Source: Macrostomum hystrix
Lineage: Eukaryota; Platyhelminthes; Macrostomidae
Direction of reading: 5' to 3'
Assembly (NCBI GenBank): GCA_950097015.1
Contig: CATNEN010000001.1
Location: forward strand, 4,556,001-4,620,000
DNA length: 64,000 bases
Each line of letters opens with the position of its first letter. Position 1 is the first letter of the stretch. The notes beneath the pieces are model-generated. The model saw nothing but the letters and a program-made list of their open reading frames with translations, did not search any database and had not been told where the DNA came from. The position numbers were made by a program, and so were the translations under genes. Below, piece after piece: positions 45,972 through 56,483 of this stretch.

Positions 45972-48533
45972 ATCCTCAGATTGACTTATTACAGATCCTC
46001 AGATTGACTTATTACAGATCCTCAGATTGACCAATCACAGATCCTCAGATTGACTTATTACAGATCCTCAGATTGACTTATTACAGATCCTCAGATTGAC
46101 TTATTACAGATCCTCAGATTGACCAATCACAGATCCTCAGATTGACTTATTACAGATCCTCAGATTGACTTATTACAGATCCTCATATTGACTTATTACA
46201 GATCCTCAGATTGACCAATCACAGATCCTCAGATTGACCAATCACAGATCCTCAGATTGACCAATCACAGATCCTCATATTGACCTATTACAGATCCTCA
46301 GATTGACTTATTACAGATCCTCAGATTGACCTATTACAGATCCTCAGATTGACCAATCACAGATCCTCATATTGACCTATTACAGATCCTCAGATTGACT
46401 TATTACAGATCCTCAGATTGACCTATTACAGATCCTCAGATTGACTTATTACAGATCCTCATATTGACCTATTACAGATCCTCAGATTGACCTATTACAG
46501 ATCCTCAGATTGACTTATTACAGATCCTCAGATTGACCTATTACAGATCCTCAGATTGACCTATTACAGATCCTCATATTGACCAATCATAGATCCTCAG
46601 ATTGACCTATTACAGATCCTCAGATTGACCTATTACAGATCCTCAGATTGACCTATTACAGATCCTCATATTGACCAATCATAGATCCTCAGATTGACCT
46701 ATTACAGATCCTCAGATTGACTTATTACAGATCCTCAGATTGACTTATTACAGATCCTCAGATTGACCTATTACAGATCCTCAGATTGACCTATTACAGA
46801 TCCTCATATTGACTTATTACAGATCCTCAGATTGACCTATTACAGATCCTCAGATTGACTTATTACAGATCCTCAGATTGACCTATTACAGATCCTCATA
46901 TTGACTTATTACAGATCCTCAGATTGACCTATTACAGATCCTCAGATTGACTTATTACAGATCCTCAGATTGACTTATTACAGATCCTCATATTGACTTA
47001 TTACAGATCCTCAGATTGACCTATTACAGATCCTCAGATTGACCTATTACAGATCCTCAGATTGATCTATTACAGATCCTCAGATTGACTTATTACAGAT
47101 CCTCAGATTGACTTATTACAGATCCTCAGATTGATCTATTACAGATCCTCAGATTGACCTATTACAGATCCTCAGATTGACTTATTACAGATCCTCAGAT
47201 TGACCTATTACAGATCCTCAGATTGACCTATTTCAGATCCTCAGATTGGCAAATCAAAGATCCTCATATTGACCTATTACAGATCCTCAGATTGACCTAT
47301 TACAGATCCTCAGATTGACCTATTACAGATTCTCAGATTGACTTATTACAGATCCTCAGATTGACCAATCACATATCCTCAGATTGATCTATTACAGATC
47401 CTCAGATTGACTTATTACAGATCCTCAGATTGACCTATTTCAGATCCTCAGATTGGCAAATCAAAGATCCTCATATTGACCTATTACAGATCCTCAGATT
47501 GACCTATTACAGATCCTCAGATTGACCTATTACAGATTCTCAGATTGACTTATTACAGATCCTCAGATTGACCAATCACATATCCTCAGATTGATCTATT
47601 ACAGATCCTCAGATTGACTTATTACAGATCCTCAGATTGACTTATTACAGATCCTCAGATTGACTAATCACAGATCCTCAGATTGACCTATTACAGATCC
47701 TCAGATTGACCTATTACAGATCCTCAGATTGACCTATTACAGATCCTCAGATTGACTTATTACAGATCCTCAGATTGACCTATTACAGATCCTCAGATTG
47801 ACTTATTACAGATCCTCAGATTGACTTATTACAGATCCTCAGATTGACCTATTACAGATCCTCAGATTGACTTATTACAGATCCTCAGATTGACCTATTA
47901 CAGATCCTCAGATTGACCTATTACAGATCCTCAGATTGACCAATCACAGATCCTCAGATTGACTTATTACAGATCCTCAGATTGACCTATTACAGATCCT
48001 CAGATTGACTTATTACAGATCCTAAGATTGACTTATTACAGATCCTAAGATTGACTTATTACAGATCCTCAGATTGACTTATTACAGATCCTAAGATTGA
48101 CTTATTACAGATCCTAAGATTGACTTATTACAGATCCTCAGATTGACCTATTACAGATCATCAGATTGACCAATCACAGATCCTCAGATTGCCTTATTAC
48201 AGATCCTCAGATTGCCTTATTACAGATCCTCAGATTGACCTATTACAGATCCTCAGATTGACCAATCACAGATCCTCAGATTGACTTATTACAGATCCTA
48301 AGATTGACTTATTACAGATCCTCAGATTGACTTATTACAGATCCTCAGATTGACTTTTTACAGATCCTCAGATTGACTTATTACATATCATTAGATTGAC
48401 CAATCATAGATCCTCAGATTGACCTATTACAGATCCTCAGATTGACCTATTACAGATCCTCAGATTGACCTATTACAGATCCTCAGATTGACCTATTACA
48501 GATTCTCAGACTGACCAATCACAGATCCTCACA
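45972..48533. repeat. 23-bp minisatellite, about 110 copies, before PAK1IP1 exon
   Basis: Unit ATTGACCTATTACAGATCCT plus CAG. Common variants are GACTTATTACAG, GACCAATCACAG and CAGATCCTCATATTG. Each sense-strand unit carries TTGAC (branch-point-like) followed by CTATTACAG (acceptor-like). A block containing GGCAAATCAAAGATCC recurs at about 47246 and 47453. Confidence 0.96.
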
Positions 48534-48617
48534 TTAAGCCACAATAAACAGCGGCAAATCCCTAACACTTTCTTATATCCCATTCATAGTTCATTGATAT
48601 TGAAATTCTTTCTCCAG

Positions 48618-49108
48618 TCGTCCAACAGTCGTCAGCCAATCCTAGTGATTGGCACACTGGAAGGTGGCCTAGCTGGCTATTCCATTAACCTATCGAAGCT
48701 AGATAGTGATGAACCTGAAGTATTCAACTCATTATTTACCGAAGCCACTGCTCATCTGAAAGCCGTGGCATGTCTAGCTGTATCACCAGGCGGTAGTCTA
48801 GCCAGCGGTTCTCGTGACGAACAGATTGGCCTGTACAATCTAAACAATTTGCGTCGCCTAGGCCAGCTAATGCAGCACGAAGGCGGACTCACAGATTTGG
48901 CATTCTACAATGATACTCACCTGCTTAGCTGCAGTCAGGATAAAAGCTTGGCTATTTGGTCCTGTCGCGGCTGGGAATGCCTTAGAACTCTGCGCAGGCA
49001 TAAGGCTAGCGTTAAATCTTTGGCTCTGCATTCTAGCGGTCGACTGGCTATGACCATTGGCGACGATTGCACTCTGCGAGCCTGGAATCTGGTGCGCGGA
49101 CGACAGGG
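48618..49108 (+). CDS. PAK1IP1: PAK1IP1 exon with three WD40 blades
   Basis: 491 nt. Probable acceptor TTCTTTCTCCAG|TCG (another at 48628 would change phase). Donor CGACAGGG|GTGAGA, which is also the first unit of the adjoining array. Confidence 0.85.
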
Positions 49109-52100
49109 GTGAGATTTTGATGATTTTTCTCTGGGTGAGATTTTGATGATTTGTTCTCTGGGGTGAGATTTTGATGATTTTTCTCTGGGGTGAGATTTTG
49201 ATGATTTGTTCTCTGGGGTGAGATTTTGATGATTTTTTCTTTGGGGTTAGATTTTGATGATTTTTTCTCTCTTGTGAGATTTTTATGATGTGTTCTCTGG
49301 GGTGAGATTTTAAAGATGACTTCTCTAGGGGTGAGTTTTTTGAGATTGTATTCTCTAGGGAAGAGATTTTTTAGATTGTGTTCTCTAGGGATGAGATTTT
49401 TTAGATTGTGTTCTCTGGGGGTGAGATTTTTGAGATTGTGTTCTCTAGGGATGAGATTTTTTAGATTGTGTTCTTCTGGGGGTGAGATTTTTTAGATTGC
49501 GTTCTCTGGGGTGAGATTTTTGAGATTGTGTTCTCTAGGGATGAGATTTTTTAGATTGTGTTCTTCTGGGGGTGAGATTTTTTAGATTGTGTTCTCCTGG
49601 GGTGAGATTTTTGAGATTGTGTTCTCCTGGGGTGAGATTTTTGAGATTGTGTTCTCTAGGGATGAGATTTTTTAGATTGTGTTCTTCTGGGGGTGAGATT
49701 TTTTAGATTGCGTTCTCTGGGGTGAGATTTTTGAGATTGTGTTCTCTAGGGATGAGATTTTTTAGATTGTGTTCTTCTGGGGGTGAGATTTTTGAGATTG
49801 TGTTCTCCTGGGGTGAGATTATTGAGATTGTGTTCTCCTGGGGTGAGATTATTGAGATTGTGTTCTCCTGGGGGTGAGATTTTTTAGATTGTGTTCTCCT
49901 GGGGGTGAGATTTTTTAGATTGTGTTCTCCTGGGGGTAAGATCTTCAGATTGTGTTTTCTAGGGGTGAGATTTTTTAGGTTTTTTTCAACTTTGGAAGAT
50001 GTTTTCTCCTGTGTTCTCTGTGGTTGGGTGAGTTTTCTACCATGTGCTTTCCCGAGCGTGATTAAAAACAGTTTTTTCGTGGTCAAATTTTGAAGGCTAA
50101 ACAATTAAACTGAGCTAAATTATTGACATAGTTTCTAGAAATTAAGATCTTAGCTCTATTAGTTGCACAGTGCCTCTCTATTAAGATTAGTTAGCTATGC
50201 AGTTTAACTTTCTGTTTATTCTACTCAGGTCTAACTAATAACAGGCGTTTCAAAATCTTTGCTTTATTTTTATAAACAATTTGCATAGGGTTCCAATCGT
50301 GTGGCGTAAACAGTTTTAGGTGAATTGTTAACTATAATTTTCTTACATGTCGTATTTGTCATAATGGTACGCAAATCATGTAGTGTGACATTGATTAGTT
50401 TCAAAATAGGCTTTCAGGCCTTCTTAATATAAAATGTCAATTTTCACATATTTTGACTTCTGTACTTCCTATTTAAGGATTTAATTGCTTCATCTGAGAT
50501 AAGGAGGTCGGTGGCAGAGCGGTTAACGCGTTTGCCTCTCGCACCATGGTCCTTAAGTTCGATTCCACGGCGAGGCCACATTTATTTGGCGCGCAGCCGC
50601 GGAGAGAAGGCTTGGGGGCTTGTCGTGCAATTTACGCTCTTCAGCGCCAACCTCCAAGGCACAGTGAAGTGTACACTGCCTGACATGAGAAAGTCAGGGC
50701 AGATGTACACACCTTTATAAGCGTATGCCTGCGTACAGTATCTGTGTGCGTGTGTGCTGTGGGATTTTTGTCTGCCTAATGAGATCCGTTATGGGATTTG
50801 ATTATGGTTGTCATTGAGCATATTATGGGATTTCATTGAGCATATTATGGGATTTCATTGAGCATATTATGGGATTTCATTGAGTATATTATGGGATTTC
50901 ATTGAGTATATTATGGGATTTCATTGAGTATATTATGGGATTTCATTGAGCATATTATGGGATTTCATTGTGCATATTATGGGATTTCATTGAGCATATT
51001 ATGGGATTTCATTGAGCATATTATGGGATTTCATTGAGTATATTATGGGATTTCATTGAGTATATTATGGGATTTCATTGAGTATATTATGGGATTTCAT
51101 TGAGTATATTATGGGATTTCATTGAGCATATTATGGGATTTCATTGAGTATATTATGGGATTTAATTGAGCATATTATGGGATTTCATTGAGCATATTAT
51201 GGGATTTCATTGAGCATATTATGGGATTTCATTGAGTATATTATGGGATTTCATTGAGTATATTATGGGATTTCATTGAGTATATTATGGGATTTCATTG
51301 AGTATATTATGGGATTTCATTGAGCATATTATGGGACTTCATTGAGTATATTATGGGATTTCATTGAGTATATTATGGGATTTCATTGAGCATATTATGG
51401 GATTTCATTGAGCATATTATGGGACTTCATTGAGTATATAATGGGATTTCATAGTGCATATTATGGGATTTCATTGTGCATATTATGGGATTTCATTGAG
51501 TATATTATGGGATTTCATTGAGTATATTATGGGATTTCATTGAGTATATTATGGGATTTCATTGAGTATATTATGGGATTTCATTGAGTATATTATGGGA
51601 TTTCATTGAGTATATTATGGGATTTCATTGAGCATATTATGGGATTTCATTGAGCATATTATGGGACTTCATTGAGTATATAATGGGATTTCATAGTGCA
51701 TATTATGGGATTTCATTGAGCATATTATGGGATTTCATTGTGCATATTATGGGATTTCATTGAGTATATACTGGGATTTCATTGTGCATATTATGGGATT
51801 TCATTGTGCATATTATGGGATTTCATTGAGCATATTATGGGATTTCATTGTGCATATTATGGGATTTCATTGTGCATATTATGGGATTTCATTGAGCATA
51901 TTATGGGATTTCATTGTGCATATTATGGGATTTCATTGAGTATATTATGGGATTTCATTGTGCATATTATGGGATTTCATTGAGTATATTATGGGATTTC
52001 ATTGAGCATATTATGGGACTTCATTGAGCATATTATGGGATTTCATTGAGCATATTATGGGATTTCATTGTGCATATTATGTGATTTCATTGTGCATATT

Positions 52101-54984
52101 ATGGGATTTCATTGAGCATATTATGGGATTTCATTGAGCATATTATGGGACTTCATTGAGTATATTATGGGATTTCATTGAGCATATTATGGGACTTCAT
52201 TGAGCATATTATGGGATTTCATTGAGCATATTATGGGATTCATTGAGCATATTATGGGATTTCATTGAGTATATTATGGGATTTCATTGTGCATATTATG
52301 TGATTTCATTGTGCATATTATGGGATTTCATTGAGCATATTATGGGATTTCATTGAGCATATTATGGGACTTCATTGAGCATATTATGGGATTTCATTGA
52401 GCATATTATGGGACTTCATTGAGCATATTATGGGATTTCATTGAGCATATTATGGGATTTCATTGAGCATATAATGGGATTCATTGAGCATATTATGGGA
52501 TTTCATTTAGTATATTATGGGATTTCATTGAGCATATTATGGGATTTCATTGAGCATATTATCGGACTTCATTGAGCATATTATGGGATTTCATTGAGCA
52601 TATTATGGGATTTCATTGAGCATATTATGGGATTTCATTGAGCATATTATGGGATTTCATAGTGCATATTATGGGATTTCATTGAGCATATTATGGGATT
52701 TCATTGAGCATATTATCGGACTTCATTGAGCATATTATGGGATTTCATTGAGCATATTATGGGATTTCATTGAGCATATTATGGGATTTCATTGAGCATA
52801 TTATGGGATTTCATTGAGCATATTATGGGATTTCATTGAGCATATTATGGGACTTCATTGAGCATATTATGGGATTTCATTGAGCATATTATGGGACTTC
52901 ATTGAGCATATTATGGGATTTCATTGTGCATATTATGGGATTTCATTGAGCATATTATGGGATTTCATTGAGCATATTATGGGATTTCATTGAGCATATT
53001 ATGGGACTTCATTGAGCATATTATGGGATTTCATTGAGCATATTATGTGATTTCATTGAGCATATTATGGGACTTCATTGAGCATATTATGGGATTTCAT
53101 TGAGCATATTATGGGATTTCATTGAGCATATTATGGGATTTCATTGAGCATATTATGGGATTTCATTGAGCATATTATGGGATTTCATTGAGCATATTAT
53201 GGGATTTCATTGAGCATATTATGGGATTTCATTGAGCATATTATGGGACTTCATTGAGCATATTATGGGATTTCATTGAGCATATTATCGGATTTCATTG
53301 AGCATATAATCGGATTTCATTAAGCATTAAGTTCTGATATAGTACAATATTTTCTGATTTCCTTCCCAAATTTATCCCTGCTACATTTTGCAGCTACGCT
53401 CTGAAGTTGAAGCGCCAGCCAGACTCCATAGTCTGGTGCAGCCCAGTCTCCTATGCTGTAGTCTATCCTGACTGCATTGATTTTCACGGCGTAAATGATT
53501 GCGAAGTGCGTCACACCTGGAAGCCAACGGCTAAGAGTGGCGCAATCGCTGTCACCTGCGTTCGGGTTGTCCTGTTTCTTAAAGACGATAGAAATTCGTC
53601 TACTATGCTGATTGGCCGATCAGATAGTGTGCTCACCTGTCTGAGTGCTATCGATGGCGAGCTCATTGTTGAGGGCTCGCTACTTCAGCAACAGCAGCAG
53701 CAGCAGGACACTGGCGCTGGTCGAATCAAAGACACCGCCGGTTGGTTAGACGTTGACACTAATCAACAAATTATTGCCGCCGTGTGCACCGGCAGGTAAG
53801 TCAAATGGAGAAACGCTTATCTAAATATAAATTTTTGTTTTTGCGTCCCTACTGAGTAGAAATAGGTAGGTATTAAATACCAATTAGGTATTAAAGCTGA
53901 ATTATTAATTTTTCAAAATATATTTAGGCTTCAAAATATCCTCACTGAGCTACTGAGAGTAGAAATATGCAAACATTTGACATCAAAACTTGACTCTAAA
54001 TTTCAATATCGCTACAAAAGATCCTCACTGAGCTACTTAGAGTAGACATGTGCAAATATTTTACTTAAAACTTGACTCTAAATTTTAATATCGCTACAAA
54101 AGATCCTCACTGGGCTACTGAGAGTAGAAATGTGCAAATATTTGACATCAAAACTTGACTCTAAATTTCAATATCGCTACAAAAGATCCTCACTGGGCTA
54201 CTGAGAGTAGACATGTGCAAATATTTTACTTAAAACTTGACTCTACATTTCAATATCGCTACAAAAGATCCTCACTGAGCTACTTAGAGTAGACATGTGC
54301 AAATATTTTACTTAAAACTTAACTCTATATTTTAATATCGCTACAAAAGATCCTCAGTGAGCTACTGAGAGTAGAAATGAGCAAGTATTTGACATCAAAA
54401 CTTGACTCTAAATTTCGGTACAAAAGAAATATGTTGTCTTAACTTTAGATTGTTCATTGTTTAATAATCAGCTAATAGCATTTAATTATGCAATAGTTAG
54501 CCTAAATTCTAGCTGTTACGAAATCTCTGACTCATCTCCTAACTTGGCTACTAACAGTAGAAGGATAATATACAGTATTTATTATTTTTTCAGAGACGTC
54601 AACTGCATTGCGTTGGCTAGCCTGGATGCCGCCAATTCTAAACTGCAGCTTCTGCATCGTTTAGATTTGCAGACTACTTGTCGGCCGACTTGTTGCCTAG
54701 TTTGGATACCGCCTAACTTGCCAGACTCTGAACCGGAAGCTGCGCCGGAAGAAGATTCCGAACCGGAAGCTGCGCCGGAAGAAGATTCCGAACCGGAAGC
54801 TGCGCCGGAAGAAGATTCCGAACCGGAAGCTGCGCCGGAAGAAGATTCTGAACCGGAAGCTGCGCCGGAAGAAGATTCCGAACCGGAAGCGCCCATGCCG
54901 CCGCCAGAAAAGAAGACGAGGCGAATAAGTCTAGCTGGGAAGCAGAAGCCAAAACAACAAAAAAAGAGGAAAAGCGCTGATTAA
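48618..54984 (+). CDS. PAK1IP1: PAK1IP1/Mak11-type WD40 protein (first exon not found)
   Basis: PAK1IP1 (yeast Mak11) is a nucleolar WD40 protein needed for 60S subunit assembly and an inhibitor of PAK1 in vertebrates. Three exons are seen: 48618-49108, 53394-53795 and 54594-54984. They join in phase to about 427 residues. WD-repeat blades are clear in exon 1: ACLAVSPGGSLASGSRDEQI, the HLLSCSQDKSLAIWSCRGWE blade, and SLALHSSGRLAMTIGDDCTL ending AWNLVRGRQG, matching the family's ...LRTWNLVEGR. Exon 2 covers the next blades. Exon 3 ends with an acidic 10-residue repeat and a Lys-rich nuclear-type tail (KPKQQKKRKSAD). The start Met is missing: homology begins at about family residue 1, so only a short first exon is lacking. 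AATAAA at 55103. Confidence 0.85.
49105..49985. repeat. 27-31-bp minisatellite starting at the PAK1IP1 splice donor
   Basis: About 29 units of GGGGTGAGATTTT-type sequence followed by GATGATTTTTCTCT or GAGATTGTGTTCTCCTG. The first unit includes the last exon bases and the authentic donor (GGG|GTGAGATTTT at 49109). Most later units keep GGGGTGAGAT or GGATGAGAT. Confidence 0.95.
50503..50757 (+). mobile_element. SINE-A copy, 3' end replaced by array
   Basis: A tRNA-like head (GGTGGCAGAGCGGTTAACGC; B box AAGTTCGATTCC) and the common body with CCTCCAAGGCACAGTGAAGT to GTGTGCGTGTGTGCT. The tail is absent and the 22-bp array begins shortly after. In the PAK1IP1 intron, sense orientation. Confidence 0.92.
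50790..53330. repeat. 22-bp minisatellite, about 115 copies, in PAK1IP1 intron
   Basis: Unit ATGGGATTTCATTGAGCATA plus TT, with G-A-G-T/C and GTGC variants. Copies become more uniform (GAGCATATT) toward the 3' end. Stops about 60 bp before the next exon's acceptor. Confidence 0.96.
53394..53795 (+). CDS. PAK1IP1: PAK1IP1 exon with following blades
   Basis: 402 nt. Acceptor CTACATTTTGCAG|C and donor CACCGGCAG|GTAAGT. Starts YALKLKRQPDSIVWCSP, matching the family's segment after NLVEGR. A poly-Gln run (seven Gln) is inserted in a loop. Confidence 0.87.
53935..54425. repeat. 82-bp tandem repeat in PAK1IP1 intron
   Basis: About 5.5 copies of a unit with AAGATCCTCACTGAGCTACT and CTTGACTCTAAATTTCAATA. 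Longest unit in the window. Confidence 0.9.
54594..54984 (+). CDS. PAK1IP1: PAK1IP1 terminal exon with acidic repeat
   Basis: 391 nt. Acceptor TATTTTTTCAG|A completes AG|A (Arg), giving RDVNCIALASLD. Ends at TGA/TAA-type stop 54982-54984 after KKRKSAD. Confidence 0.85.
54721..54893 (+). repeat. 30-bp coding minisatellite (EPEAAPEEDS)
   Basis: Nearly six copies of a 30-bp unit encoding SEPEAAPEED, nearly identical at nucleotide level. In frame in PAK1IP1, just before the basic tail. Confidence 0.95.
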
Positions 54985-55139
54985 AAACTGAATTTCTGCA
55001 TTTTTCAACCCATTTTTAGGTGACTCGGCGATCGTTTGCGTCAGTTTTTTGAAAAGTACATAATTTTTTGCCGTCTGGCACTAGTTACAAGTCAGTTTCA
55101 GGAATAAAATTACTGCTATTACCGAGTCTTGACTTTTTT

Positions 55140-55605
55140 GCTATCTTAATCCCCATCTTACTGGCTATCCCTATCCTATATCTAATCTTTCCCATCTCAC
55201 ATCTAGTCTCCCCCCATCCGATATCTAATCTCTCCCCATCTCACATCTAGTCTCTCCACATCTAATATCTAATCTCTCCCAATCTCACATCTAGTCTCTC
55301 CCCATCCAAATTTCTAATCTCTCCCTATCTTACATAGTCTCTCCGCATCCAATATCTAAACTCTCCCCATCTCACATCTAGTCTCTCCCCATCCAATATC
55401 CAATCTCTCCCCATCTCACATCTAGCCTCTCCGCATCCAATTATCTATCTCTTATCTAGTCCTTCAACATCTCACATCTAGTCTCCCCAAATCTCAAATA
55501 TAGTCTCTAACCATCTCCTAGTCGCTCCCCATCTGATATCTTGTGGCTCCCTATCTCAAGTTAAGTCTCTCCAATCTCACATCTAGTCTCTTCCTATTTC
55601 TAGTC
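55140..55605. repeat. 22-bp pyrimidine-rich tandem repeat between PAK1IP1 and HBS1L
   Basis: Diverged units alternating CTCACATCTAGTCTCTCCCC and ATCCAATATCTAATCTCTCC, so the effective period is about 43-44 bp. Lies between the PAK1IP1 polyadenylation signal and the HBS1L leader. Confidence 0.85.
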
Positions 55606-55823
55606 TTGCATTTTAATTTATGAAAATCTCAGTTTTCTACTTCGTCTGTTCAGAGAGGCATAAAAATAACATTTTATAATTATATAAGAAACAACTAATT
55701 TGCTAATCTGTTCTTCTACAGCAATCAATCGACTAAGCTATTAGCAAGCTAAATAAATATAGACAATAGAGCTGCAATTAAAAGTGCAAGTAAAAAACAG
55801 AATCTACCTAACAGAGCCGCTAG

Positions 55824-56483
55824 ATGTCACGTCGGCGAGTTAAAAACGTCGCGTACAACGAAGATCAAGACTACGACATTGAAGAATCATTTGGCCACTC
55901 TCTAGACGAGGAGCCGGCATTCGGTGTATCGCCAGCTACAGCCAATGCCTACCTGTTCGTTAGGGACAAGGAGACAGGCGGCAGGGTCGCTCAGCCGTTG
56001 CCAGATCTCACCGAGGAGCCAATTCAGCAGCCGGCGGTCCAGATGGCACGGCTGCACGTGGCCACAGCCGGTCCGGCGCACAGCGTTAAAGTTGGCTTCG
56101 CCGGAGCCGTAGCCGTCTCGCCGTCGATGCCGTCGCCGAGGTATCCGCAGATTATTCAGCAGCAGCAGCAGCAGCAGTTGTTGGCAAGCGGTAGCGCCAG
56201 CAATTCTCGCAGCGCTAGTCCGGCGCCATCCCGTAAAAATTGCGCCCCAGTTGACAACGCAGCTGCCACTTCCAGCGGTTCAAACACTGAAACTGGAGAT
56301 TCAACCGATGCTTCCACGGCAGCCACCGAGGCTTATAAACGATATTGTGCCAATCTTGGAGATAGATCCATGATTAATCTAGTGATTATTGGCCACGTGG
56401 ATGCCGGCAAGAGTACACTCATTGGTCACCTGTTGTACCTGTTAGGCGCAGTCAGTCAGAAGGTTATTCAACGATATGAACAG
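55824..56483 (+). CDS. HBS1L: HBS1L exon 1: N-terminal domain to GTPase P-loop
   Basis: 220 codons. Donor GAACAG|GTAAGA. Holds the HBS1 N-terminal domain, linker and [19 protein letters not shown]. Confidence 0.95.

Noticed and set aside
45972-48533. CRISPR-like direct repeats
   Set aside because: Units are contiguous with no unique spacers, and the window is clearly from an animal genome.
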